Part shown: positions 5,942-14,691 of the stretch, piece after piece | Position numbering within the stretch: position 1 is the stretch's first letter | Layout of the letters: each line of letters starts with the position of its first letter | Origin: a virus | Virus record (IMG/VR): IMGVR_UViG_3300032087_002150 | Coordinates: 62,001 to 126,000 of that record | Length of the DNA: 64,000 nt | Reading direction: 5' to 3' (one strand) | Notes under the pieces: generated by a model | Database searches by the model: none | What the model was told of the DNA's origin: nothing | The model's input: the letters and a program-made list of their open reading frames with translations, nothing else | Made by a program: the position numbers and the translations under genes

Positions 5942-8457
5942 GCGAAAAAATCTTCAAGACTTACTGACTCTTCTTCTTTCCAACCTATCGCCTCAAGCAC
6001 AGGTCGTACCACTGCCAGGAATGCCTTTTCAAACTGCTGTTCATAATCTATGTATTTATGCAACCCAAACTCCTCGGGAAGGAAATCGTAGAAAGCAATG
6101 ATGTTTTCCTTGATAGGGTTCTTTTCGTCAAGGTAGAGAAACTTAATCTTCTCCCCGTCCTTGATTATATTATACCTGCGATCCAATCCTTTGTCAAGCA
6201 ATAGTTTGTTATAAAGCAGAGATCCGCGCACGTGAATGGGGCAACCCTTTTTGTAGATTTCCTTCGCGTCTCTCCACTTACCAACGTCAGATACTCCGCG
6301 AGGAAAGGCAATCTCGTGAGGATCAAGATTGATGAAATGTTCCTTGAACATACGAATAGAGTTTTGCGTTTGCTTTTCAGTTCCCGATATCATGACAGAA
6401 AACAATGCCTTCAAGGCATCACGACAAGAGGCGGGAGTGGATGACTTGACTGCCTCAATACCCATGATCTTTAGTTTGGGTTTGGCATACTGTACACCCT
6501 CGCTGTTATGTACGTTGAGGATGTATCGCTTCTTCGCTGTCCAGATACCTGCGTCAGCGATTACCTCGCGACCCATTACCATCTTGTTCTCATATGCGTT
6601 CATGTACTCGGCAAGTTCATTGTACGATCGCTCGAACAGGGGTTCAAACTTTTCCTCGCCAATCTGCGACAGGATCTGTACAGTCTGATCTGTATCAGTC
6701 AGTCCCATCTTCTCAACGAGAGGACCGAAGTTAACATACACCGAATCAGTGTCAATCGCGATAACGTAGTCAACTCCTTCGGTCTCCAATATCTTGTTCA
6801 TGTATTCGTTGACTGCCTTCTCTGCCCAACGGATAGACAACTGACCTGACATCGTAATCGCTTCTGCCATGCGAATGTCATAGTAACGAAACCAGCGATT
6901 ACCCAACCCACCATAAAGTGAGTTCATCATAATCTTGATCGCCATTTGTTGAGTATCAAGTTTGGTCACCATCTTCGAGGCACCTTTATCACCCTTCTCA
7001 ACTTGAGATTGTAGTCCAAGCATATGCTTCTTTATTTGTTTACGCTCGGCATACAGACCATCAATCACTGCTGGTAGAACACCACGGAAGTCTTTGGAGA
7101 AGTGTACACCGTTGGCGGCGATACAGTCATGCGGCGACTTACTATCGGGTCTCTCCCGAGCGAGGCAGTTATCAACAGTGACACCAGAGGTGCGTGTACT
7201 CACGATAGTCTCAGGCGACATATTATACTGCATGATCAGGTGAGGATACAGACTGTTCAAGTCAAACGAGATAACCCATGAGTGACGACCGATATGCGGT
7301 GCCTTCACATAACCACCACCGAAGTCAGTTTTCATATGTTCTTTCTTGGGCGGCACGACGATCTTGCGTTTACACAGTTCGCGATAGATGTAGGTATCCC
7401 ACAACTGCGTAGTCCCGAATGCTTCCTGATAGTTACAACCACCCTTGTACGCGATAGTCATAGCAAGGTCAATCAAACCCATCTTCTCGTCGATGCGCTC
7501 GACCAACTGGACGTCTTTGATGTTGTAGTCGATAAACTTCTGATAATCTTCCTTGTACAGCGTGTACAGATTACCGTGCTCCTCGTAGGATAGTTTCTTC
7601 TCACCGAGTACAACGTTCGCGATATGATCCAGCTTGTATGACTCCTGTACGCCATACGAGTACACGCCAAACTTTTGAAAGAGATCCCAGTAATCTAGTT
7701 GCTCAATGCCGACCAACTCATAGACCTGCTGCTTTCTACCCTTGAGACTGATTACTTTTTCTCGAACGATACCCCATGGCGACATCTTCTTGAAGGCATC
7801 GCCGCCCAGTATATTGTTGACTCGATTGACAAGATACGGGATATCAAACAGTCGGACGTTCCAACCTGTTACGACATCGGGACAGGTATCTTTACCGTTC
7901 CAGAAACCAAGGAACTTGAGGATGAGATCTAGTTCGCCATCGCACTTGATAAACTTGATATGTTCAGGAGCAACGTCGATCTGAGTTTTCTCAGGATCAT
8001 ACTTGTCTTCAAGTGCCCAGATGAAAAAGTCAGGGCGACCATGATACTTGAGACAGATAGATTGTACTTCTTTTTCTGCTCGCTCAGGTTCAGGGAATCC
8101 GTCATCGGACTCAACCTCGATGTCGATGTTAGCAACGAGAATCTGAGCAGGGTCGTACGATATTTCGTTGGGATAATGCTTCTGTATGTACTGAGCGGCA
8201 AAGTTATTGTTACCGTGTACCTCAACATTATCTACGTTGTCATAGTTCTTCCAGAACTCAGTTGCCTCGGACAACGTTTCAAACTGTACCTCAGACACGC
8301 AACGACCGTCGAGCGTCTTCCACTCGGAGTCTGGTTTATTTGCGGGGAGATACATAACAGGTTTGAAGGTGTCGCGATACTGCTTGCGTACACCGTTCTC
8401 GTATCCTCGGTAGCAAATACTGTTACCGATACGAGAAATATTAGTATAAAACTTCAT
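5938..8457 (-). CDS. 43: DNA polymerase, family B (T4 gp43)
   Basis: The replicative polymerase, 839 residues (T4 gp43 is 898). The 3'-5' exonuclease domain shows NIDIEVESDD (Exo I) and later Exo blocks. The polymerase domain shows motif A SFDLNSLYP, motif B KIMMNSLYGGLGNRWFRY and motif C IDTDSVYV, all intact. The extreme C-terminus is SVSLEDFFA. T4/RB69 polymerases carry their sliding-clamp-binding peptide at this position. The same nine residues end the glycosyltransferase at 24590-25399. A sigma70-type promoter lies just upstream. Confidence 0.97.
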   Translation of the reverse strand: MKFYTNISRIGNSICYRGYENGVRKQYRDTFKPVMYLPANKPDSEWKTLDGRCVSEVQFETLSEATEFWKNYDNVDNVEVHGNNNFAAQYIQKHYPNEISYDPAQILVANIDIEVESDDGFPEPERAEKEVQSICLKYHGRPDFFIWALEDKYDPEKTQIDVAPEHIKFIKCDGELDLILKFLGFWNGKDTCPDVVTGWNVRLFDIPYLVNRVNNILGGDAFKKMSPWGIVREKVISLKGRKQQVYELVGIEQLDYWDLFQKFGVYSYGVQESYKLDHIANVVLGEKKLSYEEHGNLYTLYKEDYQKFIDYNIKDVQLVERIDEKMGLIDLAMTIAYKGGCNYQEAFGTTQLWDTYIYRELCKRKIVVPPKKEHMKTDFGGGYVKAPHIGRHSWVISFDLNSLYPHLIMQYNMSPETIVSTRTSGVTVDNCLARERPDSKSPHDCIAANGVHFSKDFRGVLPAVIDGLYAERKQIKKHMLGLQSQVEKGDKGASKMVTKLDTQQMAIKIMMNSLYGGLGNRWFRYYDIRMAEAITMSGQLSIRWAEKAVNEYMNKILETEGVDYVIAIDTDSVYVNFGPLVEKMGLTDTDQTVQILSQIGEEKFEPLFERSYNELAEYMNAYENKMVMGREVIADAGIWTAKKRYILNVHNSEGVQYAKPKLKIMGIEAVKSSTPASCRDALKALFSVMISGTEKQTQNSIRMFKEHFINLDPHEIAFPRGVSDVGKWRDAKEIYKKGCPIHVRGSLLYNKLLLDKGLDRRYNIIKDGEKIKFLYLDEKNPIKENIIAFYDFLPEEFGLHKYIDYEQQFEKAFLAVVRPVLEAIGWKEEESVSLEDFFA

Positions 8458-8481
8458 TCACTACTCCATTACAGAGTATCT

Positions 8482-8510
8482 ATTGTAACCTATTTTGAAA
8501 GAAAAAGCAA
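8482..8510 (-). promoter_or_regulatory. sigma70-type promoter for gp43
   Basis: On the minus strand TTGCTT (8510-8505), a 17-bp spacer, and TACAAT (8487-8482) lie about 25 nt before the gp43 start, directly after the stop of the fibre-like gene. Confidence 0.65.
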
Positions 8511-8513
8511 GTA

Positions 8514-9146
8514 TTATGATATCTTGGATGCCACGACCTCAACAGTTTTACTTCCTTCTGTTCCAACTGCTGCGACTCCTAACACATAGGTTCCATTGAG
8601 ATCAGCATCATCGCCAGTTTCGCCACTAATTGTAAAACGAACAGAATTTGTTAGAAGTTGTTGTGAAGGAACCAACGTTTGGCTTGATCCAAGGGATTGT
8701 GTTACAGTCGGACCAGAGTTGGCGTCAACATATGCTTTTACTGCTGCTTGAGTTGCGATTCTTGTTGAACTATTCGCGGCAAGGTTGGCGTCATTATCCC
8801 ATCCTTCAACATTGATTGCCCCATCATTGAGATTGGCAAAAGTAAGGTCATCAACAGTGAGATTACCAAGGGATCCACCACTAGGACCAGAAAGTCCACC
8901 AGTGATTTCTGTACTACTGCCTGAAACAGAAAGACTTGCTCCTCCTGCTCCAGACAAACTACCACCAGATATTGTCACGCCACCAATGTCGCCTGTTGTT
9001 GCGGTCAGATCACCACTTGCTTGATCAAGAATAATGCTGCCAACGTTGGCGGTGACATCTGAAATGATTTCAGAACCATCGAAGTGCATCTCATCAGTAA
9101 AAAATTCTGATACTAACTCATTATCCAGTAAAGGGTTTCTTGGCAT
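8514..9146 (-). CDS. tail fibre-like virion protein
   Basis: 210 residues, Gly/Ser/Thr-rich and low in charge in the middle (GGSLSGAGGASLSVSGSSTEI), as in phage fibre shafts. The segment NSSTRIATQAAVKAYVDAN is a common phage-fibre linker motif. It is stranded among replication genes, yet it is preceded by a CTAAATA late-type motif, which fits late expression of a structural protein. GGAGG precedes ATG 9146. Probably a minor virion fibre or fibre tip; not assigned to a T4 gene. Confidence 0.65.
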   Translation of the reverse strand: MPRNPLLDNELVSEFFTDEMHFDGSEIISDVTANVGSIILDQASGDLTATTGDIGGVTISGGSLSGAGGASLSVSGSSTEITGGLSGPSGGSLGNLTVDDLTFANLNDGAINVEGWDNDANLAANSSTRIATQAAVKAYVDANSGPTVTQSLGSSQTLVPSQQLLTNSVRFTISGETGDDADLNGTYVLGVAAVGTEGSKTVEVVASKIS

Positions 9147-9164
9147 AACTTATTCCTCCGACAT

Positions 9165-9171
9165 TATTTAG
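9165..9171 (-). promoter_or_regulatory. late-type promoter motif CTAAATA
   Basis: The motif overlaps the stop codon of the upstream gene (GAC TAA ATA) and lies about 19 nt before the fibre-like gene. It matches the pattern seen before other virion genes in this window. Confidence 0.4.
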
Positions 9172-10016
9172 TCTTCAATGATCACGAAGTCTCTGCTCCA
9201 AGTCGGACCAGTTAGTGGATTAACCTTCTCATTAGAGTATGACCCATCCTCTTGTATAAACTTCATAGTGTCGAAAATATTTTCATCCAGTTTATATTTT
9301 GTATTGTTGGTGTTGCCGCCATTTCTAAAGAAGAACTGTTTACAGGCAGGATCTAGTAACTCGTATCCCATGCCTTTTTGACACATGTAAACTGTTTCTG
9401 ATAAACAAGTCTTATCAATATCAACCCTTGCTTTCGTTGGCGCCAACACTTGATAACCATCAAAATCTAGTAGATCTTCCCTCGTCTCCAGATACAACAT
9501 TGTGCCGAATGGACCAGAAACTCTGTGGTCCATATATGGGAAGTTATACAGTAAGTCAACAAACTTCTTGGCGTACCTTTCAGACAACCCATAGAACTCC
9601 ATACAAGTTCCTGGCATAAAAATATCAACCTCACCCCAATACTCATCTACCATGTAACGGAAACTTTCTTCGTTAATCAGGGCAGCGTCATGCTCCATGA
9701 TAGCGATAGGTTCACCAGCGGCGATGCGTTCAATCAACATCAGTTGAGAATGCATGATCGAGTTATGTATTTCGTTGTCGCAGAACGTACCACCAAAGAA
9801 CCTTGCGCGCAAGTAATCTTTCCCATCATCCTCTACATAGAACGGGATTGGTTCTTCGTTCTTTTGAAATCGAATCGGGAGAGTTTTGGGTGTCGTGCAT
9901 TGAACAGGCGTGATGTTAACTATGTCACGAACTGGTTCAAAAGATTTTAGAGAAAGGTCAAGATACCGCATTGACAATTCATTATCAAAGTCACATATTA
10001 TAAATGCTTCAATCAT
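9168..10016 (-). CDS. putative GT-A-type glycosyltransferase
   Basis: 282 residues. The N-terminus MIEAFIICDFDNE and the central EPIAIMEHDAALINEE resemble GT25/GT-A enzymes, in which a hydrophobic strand ends in an acidic metal-binding motif (here MEHDA). There is no signal peptide or membrane segment. It lies between RegA and the fibre-like gene, so it could modify a virion component or a host glycan. The family assignment is weak and the substrate is unknown. Confidence 0.45.
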   Translation of the reverse strand: MIEAFIICDFDNELSMRYLDLSLKSFEPVRDIVNITPVQCTTPKTLPIRFQKNEEPIPFYVEDDGKDYLRARFFGGTFCDNEIHNSIMHSQLMLIERIAAGEPIAIMEHDAALINEESFRYMVDEYWGEVDIFMPGTCMEFYGLSERYAKKFVDLLYNFPYMDHRVSGPFGTMLYLETREDLLDFDGYQVLAPTKARVDIDKTCLSETVYMCQKGMGYELLDPACKQFFFRNGGNTNNTKYKLDENIFDTMKFIQEDGSYSNEKVNPLTGPTWSRDFVIIED

Positions 10017-10025
10017 GATATAAGG

Positions 10026-10433
10026 TTAGTGCTTGACTCCTATGTTATATTTTGGGCAGAGTTCCCATTCACTTTTTTCTCGGAAAGAAACTACTTTGAT
10101 CTGACGAAGAGGTGCTTTGTCTGCTGCCTTCGATGAGTTGATGATGTTGACCAAACCCCAATCGCTCAGTAGAGTTGCGATTGTATTTCTTCGAGCAACG
10201 TCTGCCTCTTCCAAAGTTGCCTTTTTCCCATCCAGTAGGAATAATTCTTTGAAGTGTACAATAAAATACCTACCCTGTTTGTGCAGGATATGGCAAGATT
10301 GGAATAGTTTCTTTTCCTTTCTAGACGCTATTCCTATTCGCGTTAGTGTTTCGCGAACCTTTAGGAAATCGTCTGGTTCATTCAGCGTGACCTCCAGCAT
10401 ATCTGCTGGCGTCCATGATAGTACCTGTTCCAT
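10026..10433 (-). CDS. regA: RegA translational repressor
   Basis: RegA binds start regions of phage early mRNAs and blocks translation. The protein aligns along its length with T4 RegA: LEVTLNEPDDFLKVRETLTRIGIA, QSCHILHKQGRYFIVHFKE, RRNTIATLLSDWGL and the C-terminal KYNIGVKH. It is 135 residues from ATG 10433. T4 RegA begins at the equivalent of the internal Met at 10400, giving 124 residues, so that start is a real alternative although neither has a strong SD. It sits directly after gp62, as in T4. Confidence 0.92.
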   Translation of the reverse strand: MEQVLSWTPADMLEVTLNEPDDFLKVRETLTRIGIASRKEKKLFQSCHILHKQGRYFIVHFKELFLLDGKKATLEEADVARRNTIATLLSDWGLVNIINSSKAADKAPLRQIKVVSFREKSEWELCPKYNIGVKH

Positions 10434-10474
10434 ACAACGGATCCCATATATAAAGTTATACTTGTTATTTTCAC

Positions 10475-10493
10475 TGACAGGTTTATTCTGTCA
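10475..10493 (-). other. small hairpin in the gp62-regA gap
   Basis: TGACAG-GTTTATT-CTGTCA forms a 6-bp stem with a 7-nt loop in the leader of regA. There is no T-run, so it is not a clear terminator. It could affect regA translation or RNA processing. Confidence 0.3.
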
Positions 10494-10498
10494 TAGGT

Positions 10499-10879
10499 CT
10501 ATTTAGTGTTTTTCCCTCCTTTGAAAATCCTACTGGACAAGACCTTGAGATCATCTTCGCTGAACAAGTCTAAAACTGCTTCTGCTTTGGCGGTGCTGTA
10601 CCCATACACCTCTTTGATTAAGTCAATCGCATCTATTTTTTCTTTCTTCGCCCACTTACTAAATCGCTTCCTGGGTCTGATCGCATTACGGAGGAAGTCA
10701 AACTGTAGGCGACCATCAAGATGATGATTCCTGTTCATCTCGTTGGCAAGTAGGACGGTATCGCGGAAATAAGAAAGACCACGGTTTACCATGAACGAAG
10801 GATACTTGCTTTCGTTCTCGGCATCAAGCACATCTTTCTTACTGTGGTTTACGCTGTTCAGTACATCAAAGGGATTCAT
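10499..10879 (-). CDS. 62: clamp loader small subunit (T4 gp62)
   Basis: 126 residues, shorter than T4 gp62 (187). The segments KYPSFMVNRGLSYF, LANEMNRNHHL, LQFDFLRNAIRPRKRFSKWAK match the T4 gp62 family, with T4's PRGKRYGKWAK at the same place. With gp44 it loads the gp45 clamp. The gene order gp44, (insert), gp62, RegA follows T4 except that two extra genes, a 78-aa protein and the metzincin lipoprotein, separate gp44 from gp62. Confidence 0.85.
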   Translation of the reverse strand: MNPFDVLNSVNHSKKDVLDAENESKYPSFMVNRGLSYFRDTVLLANEMNRNHHLDGRLQFDFLRNAIRPRKRFSKWAKKEKIDAIDLIKEVYGYSTAKAEAVLDLFSEDDLKVLSSRIFKGGKNTK

Positions 10880-10888
10880 AATATAGTC

Positions 10889-12520
10889 TCAAAATAAACA
10901 GATTTCAGGATCTTCTTCGAAAGTTAATCCATCCATGTACATAGTCACTGGCGAGAATTGTAGACCATGCTCCAGTTCATGTAGTTGACTCATTATATAT
11001 CTCGTTCTCGCAATGGTCTCTACATTGTTTGTGGGTGGTGGTTGTTCTTCTGGTGGTAGTACGCAAAAACATCCACCCGTTGTTCCCATTTTTACTGATT
11101 GCCCAGCATACTCGCCTGCTTCGTCGGGATAAGTGCAAGTCAGATCATAGTTTGAGAACCTTCCAGTTGCTAGATCAGCATAAGACATGATTGTACCATA
11201 ACCACCATGTATGCCGTCATACTCTGGATTATCTTTATTTGGATTGTATCCTGGTAGATTGTATGCAAAGGAGTATTCAAATATTCCTGGTCTATCAGCA
11301 TCTTCCCATTCGTGTTGAGCACCTAGCAAATGACCAATCTCATGGGCGAACGTTTCATGTGCTCGTTCATAATATCTTGTAGATGCATTTTCTTGGAACA
11401 CACTATTATGGAAACACTGTGCGATGCCTCGAGTTTTACTCAAACCTTGTGTCGCGTCTAAACTAGCAACACCACACGCAATCGGATTTTCTGGTCTCTT
11501 TTTAAACAAGAACGCTATATCAGCGCCAACCTCTCGTTGCCAGTCGTCCAACCCATTAAACTCATAACGACCACCAAAGAATGCACTATACTGTCGATAC
11601 AAGTCACCTGGTGCTACTTCTACCAACTTGATACCAGCCAACCGAACCAAGGTCTTGGTACCAGAAGAAATATACATGTGATTTGATTCATAGATCTGTT
11701 TGTTCACGAACTCTTCAACAGTCATTCCGTCACGATCTTCTTCGGTGATGTTGGTATCAAACACAATCAACATATCAATCACAGCAGTCTCATACTGATC
11801 AGGATCGTAAGGGAAACTAACACCTGACTTCTGTTTTACACCATCACATGTCAGATAACCGTAACGAGAATCACCAGTGTCGGTAGGTGTGGTAGGACAA
11901 TCTTCTGGTTGTGTCATCTGCTCAAAGCATGTTTGATCGAGGTGTTCCAAACGGTCGGTATAGATGCCACCTTCACCATCCGCATAATCTTGTAGGCGAT
12001 CTTCTCGTAACAAGTGATTGATTCTTTCCGACACTATATCCAAATATTCTAGATCTTCCTCCAACTCAACAGCGCAATATGATTCTCCGATCGGCGTACC
12101 TTCTTCTGGTACAGCAGTCCAACCACATTCTTCGGAATCAGTATCTACAACTTCAGTGTAACTACCACCCTCGCCGTCAGCGAAATCCCTCACCTTGTCA
12201 TACTGTCCCAAGTTTTGTACACTGTTCAGTAGTTCTTGGAACCTCGTTTCAGAAGCATTCGCGCAATATGCATCACCCAAAGGTGTGCCGAACACAGGAG
12301 GAGCGACATATCCACACTTGGTTGAATCTGGAGTTTCTTCTTGAGTTGAACCACCATTACCATCGGCGATAGTTTGAATGAGCGTTGTACCGTCACAAGA
12401 TTCCTCAAGTACGGTTCCTTGTGCTGGGTTTGCTGGGGTGGTAATAGTCCCTTGATCATCAGAACTCCCACCGCCACCACAAGCAGTTAACAGTAGAAGC
12501 GGAAAGAGTATCTTTTTCAT
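10889..12520 (-). CDS. secreted lipoprotein with metzincin-type zinc protease domain
   Basis: 543 residues. The lipoprotein signal ends in LLTAC (Cys14), followed by a Gly/Ser tether. Residues about 40-200 hold three imperfect repeats of the form ADGxGGxYTE...C, rich in Cys. The C-terminal half is a zinc protease: AHEIGHLLGAQH at 392-403 is a full HExxHxxGxxH site, with a Met-turn GTIMSYAD about 40 residues later, as in reprolysin-like metzincins. It should be exported and lipid-anchored in the envelope. It is translationally linked to the 78-aa gene and lies between gp44 and gp62, which is odd for an envelope protein. Possible roles are host-envelope remodelling, exclusion or lysis. Confidence 0.8.
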   Translation of the reverse strand: MKKILFPLLLLTACGGGGSSDDQGTITTPANPAQGTVLEESCDGTTLIQTIADGNGGSTQEETPDSTKCGYVAPPVFGTPLGDAYCANASETRFQELLNSVQNLGQYDKVRDFADGEGGSYTEVVDTDSEECGWTAVPEEGTPIGESYCAVELEEDLEYLDIVSERINHLLREDRLQDYADGEGGIYTDRLEHLDQTCFEQMTQPEDCPTTPTDTGDSRYGYLTCDGVKQKSGVSFPYDPDQYETAVIDMLIVFDTNITEEDRDGMTVEEFVNKQIYESNHMYISSGTKTLVRLAGIKLVEVAPGDLYRQYSAFFGGRYEFNGLDDWQREVGADIAFLFKKRPENPIACGVASLDATQGLSKTRGIAQCFHNSVFQENASTRYYERAHETFAHEIGHLLGAQHEWEDADRPGIFEYSFAYNLPGYNPNKDNPEYDGIHGGYGTIMSYADLATGRFSNYDLTCTYPDEAGEYAGQSVKMGTTGGCFCVLPPEEQPPPTNNVETIARTRYIMSQLHELEHGLQFSPVTMYMDGLTFEEDPEICLF

Positions 12521-12756
12521 CAGTGTATAGTATCCTCAATATATGGTTGAGAAAGCACCCACTGTACATCGGGCAACATACGGTATGTGAAATGAGAACC
12601 GTAGATATCCTCAACCTTTATCAATTCTTCATGAGTAAAGTCTCGCATCAATCTATCAATTACAAGTTGCTGTACTTCAGTAGCGAGGGAATCAACTTTT
12701 AATCTTACGGATTCCACGTCGCTGTCAGTAAAATCGTAGTCAAACAAACTCGACAT
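12520..12756 (-). CDS. conserved-looking small protein, 78 aa
   Basis: It starts inside the 3' end of gp44 (17-nt overlap), and its stop touches the metzincin start. The product is acidic. It begins MSSLFDYDF, which loosely resembles clamp-binding peptides (RB69 polymerase ends in a similar SLF.xF pattern), but here it is at the N-terminus. No family recognised. Its position beside the clamp loader suggests a replication or late-transcription accessory role; this is inference. Confidence 0.6.
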   Translation of the reverse strand: MSSLFDYDFTDSDVESVRLKVDSLATEVQQLVIDRLMRDFTHEELIKVEDIYGSHFTYRMLPDVQWVLSQPYIEDTIH

Positions 12757-13678
12757 TCGCCATCATCTCCGTTAAACAAGCAACCATATTTAGTTCCGCA
12801 TCAGCAACGAACGCTGCCTTGTATTGATAATCCGCAAGGATTAGAACCAACTGAGGAATGCTGTTCGGCGCAACATACTGAGTCATAGCATCATAGATGC
12901 CACGGAAAATAGCAGCGGACTCAACGTCCATGTTATTGGCAACCCATACCCGCATGTTCTTGAAGTCTTTTTCTTTGATATAGGAAAACAACTCCGCGAT
13001 ACTTTCGCTGTTTGACTTACTGAGAACATCCAGTTGAAGTTCGCCGCCACGAGAGTGACGCTGAAGTTCGTTGATGATTCTTCGCCAGTCAGGAGCGTGA
13101 CGCATAATCAGTTCGGCGAGAACTTTTCCGTTATCAAGTTTGACGTTCTCTTGATCCAGAATAAACTTCGCTCGCTTCATAAACTGTTCGCAAAGTTTCG
13201 CCATGTCTTTCTTGCTGGTGTTAAACTCAATCACACCACAACGAGAATGGAGAGGTTCGATGATCTTGTTCTTGAAGTTACAAGTCAGAATGAATCGACA
13301 GTTCTTCGAGAACTCCTCGATAAACCCACGGAGAGCAGGTTGGGTTGACTGTGCATTCAGATAGTCTGCCTCATCAAGGATACATACTTTGTACCCGCCT
13401 GACAAGGAAACACTGGAAGCGAACTGTTTGATCTTACCACGGAGAGTGTCGATATTACCAGACTCCGAAGCGTTGATCAAGATATAGTCAAGGTCAAGCT
13501 CGTTACAGATAGCACGAGCAACAGTAGTTTTGCCAAGACCAGCAGTACCAGTTAGCAACATGTTCGGCACTTCGCCAGTGCCCACAATCTCTTTAAACTG
13601 TGCCTTCAAGTGATCTGGAAGGATACACTCATCAATCGTCTTCGGACGATACTTCTCAACCCACAATGATTCAACCAT
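12740..13678 (-). CDS. 44: clamp loader large subunit, AAA+ ATPase (T4 gp44)
   Basis: 312 residues (T4 gp44 is 319). The Walker A GTAGLGKTT (about 44-52), Walker B VCILDEADYL (about 97-106), sensor I ILTCNFKNKI and the arginine-finger block HSRCGVIEF are in the clamp-loader order. It begins LWVEKYRPKTIDE, the conserved RFC-like N-terminus. With gp62 it opens and loads the gp45 clamp. A near-consensus sigma70 promoter precedes it. Confidence 0.96.
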   Translation of the reverse strand: MVESLWVEKYRPKTIDECILPDHLKAQFKEIVGTGEVPNMLLTGTAGLGKTTVARAICNELDLDYILINASESGNIDTLRGKIKQFASSVSLSGGYKVCILDEADYLNAQSTQPALRGFIEEFSKNCRFILTCNFKNKIIEPLHSRCGVIEFNTSKKDMAKLCEQFMKRAKFILDQENVKLDNGKVLAELIMRHAPDWRRIINELQRHSRGGELQLDVLSKSNSESIAELFSYIKEKDFKNMRVWVANNMDVESAAIFRGIYDAMTQYVAPNSIPQLVLILADYQYKAAFVADAELNMVACLTEMMANVEFV

Positions 13679-13704
13679 AATATAACTCCATCATCAACAT
13701 ACAT

Positions 13705-13733
13705 ATTATACTAAATTTGCCGTTTCCAGTCAA
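13705..13733 (-). promoter_or_regulatory. sigma70-type promoter for gp44 operon
   Basis: Minus-strand TTGACT (13733-13728), 17-bp spacer, TATAAT (13710-13705), about 27 nt before gp44. It overlaps the 3' end of the GT2 gene. Confidence 0.8.
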
Positions 13734-14445
13734 ACGTGATTTTCTCTATATTTTTCCATAACTTAGGATCTAGGTTTCTGGACTTAACCAGATCAACCAT
13801 AGGTTCTATGCCTCTTTGATCACGCTGTTTTACCGTCTTGTCGTCTGGGTACTCAGTCCCAGTCACCTCGTTGTCGATCACGATCTTTCGCCCCATACGG
13901 TTGGAAGGGAGGATCGTATCCATCAGTTTCGGGGAAGCAATCTGATCGAGTCGATCCCTGAACAGTTTGTCTCCCATATGCCAACCACGAAGTTCCTCGT
14001 CATACCCACCAGCGGCGAAGAAATCACTTCGGCGACAGGCGAAGATATTCCCTGGGTCACCACCGAACAGATTGCACAGTACATACTCACCTTCCTTAGA
14101 AGCGGCGATGTCCTTCTGTAATGCCTCACAGAAGTCCTCAGTGAGTTCCTGGTCAACGTCCATGAACATCAACCAGTCATGTCCAGCGGCAACAGAAGCA
14201 CCAAGGTTTCTCGCTCCATGAGCGTTGAACCCATAGTCAACTGCGACTCTGTAGAGCATGACCTTCTTTCTGTTACAGCAACATTCTTCGATGTGAGACT
14301 GTACTATAGGTTTGGCGGGATAGTTGGGAGAGGCATCATCGATGATTATAACTTTGTCAAAATACTTGAATGTACAATCATTGTACAAAATACCCTCAAG
14401 TCTATCAGGGTCTTCATAATATGGTATAATCAATGCCGTGGTCAT
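13711..14445 (-). CDS. family 2 glycosyltransferase
   Basis: I start at ATG 14445 (MTTALIIPYYED), which has AAGGA 7 nt upstream, rather than the longer frame. It gives 244 residues. GT2 signatures are VIIIDDASP, GFNAHGARNLGA and MFMDVDQE (DxD). It is paralogous to the enzyme at 2930-3688. It is the first minus-strand gene after the gap holding the + strand peptide and lies upstream of gp44. The product glycan is unknown. Confidence 0.8.
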   Translation of the reverse strand: MTTALIIPYYEDPDRLEGILYNDCTFKYFDKVIIIDDASPNYPAKPIVQSHIEECCCNRKKVMLYRVAVDYGFNAHGARNLGASVAAGHDWLMFMDVDQELTEDFCEALQKDIAASKEGEYVLCNLFGGDPGNIFACRRSDFFAAGGYDEELRGWHMGDKLFRDRLDQIASPKLMDTILPSNRMGRKIVIDNEVTGTEYPDDKTVKQRDQRGIEPMVDLVKSRNLDPKLWKNIEKITFDWKRQI

Positions 14446-14530
14446 ATAGTTCCTTAAAGCGAGCAGTTTTCCCACTTACTCAGGTGACGGTGCGCATACC
14501 GACCAGAGCGAGTTTAGAGTCATCTCGAGA

Positions 14531-14537
14531 CTAAATA
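14531..14537 (+). promoter_or_regulatory. late-type promoter motif CTAAATA (plus strand)
   Basis: CTAAATA on the + strand, about 43 nt before the only + strand gene, with small inverted repeats around it (GACCATGTGGTC at 14544-14555). The same heptamer precedes virion genes on the other strand. Confidence 0.45.
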
Positions 14538-14579
14538 ATAACTGACCATGTGGTCTATAACGACAAAAGGAGTAACAGT

Positions 14580-14672
14580 ATGGAAATGCAACTTCCTCTT
14601 ATCGGAAAACTTCACCTCCCTTCACTATTACTTGGGGGTGGCGCAATGCTACTCTTACTGTGGCTTTTGTAA
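14580..14672 (+). CDS. 30-aa single-pass membrane peptide, only plus-strand gene
   Basis: ATG 14580 follows AAAGGAGT with 7-8 nt spacing, a strong ribosome site. The product starts MEMQLPLIGKLHLPSLLLGG and ends in a run of Leu, so it is one membrane helix after a short N-terminus. It has its own late-type promoter motif upstream and a strong hairpin terminator downstream. This forms a self-contained single-gene transcription unit opposite to all other genes. Candidate roles are a membrane-disrupting or regulatory micropeptide, such as a lysis or lysis-timing factor; unproven. Confidence 0.7.
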   Translation: MEMQLPLIGKLHLPSLLLGGGAMLLLLWLL

Positions 14673-14691
14673 CACTAGATAATCTGGTATC

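Noticed and set aside
7960-8589. Plus-strand open frame of 209 codons
   Set aside because: Antisense to the gp43 exonuclease region and crosses the gp43 promoter; no ribosome site.
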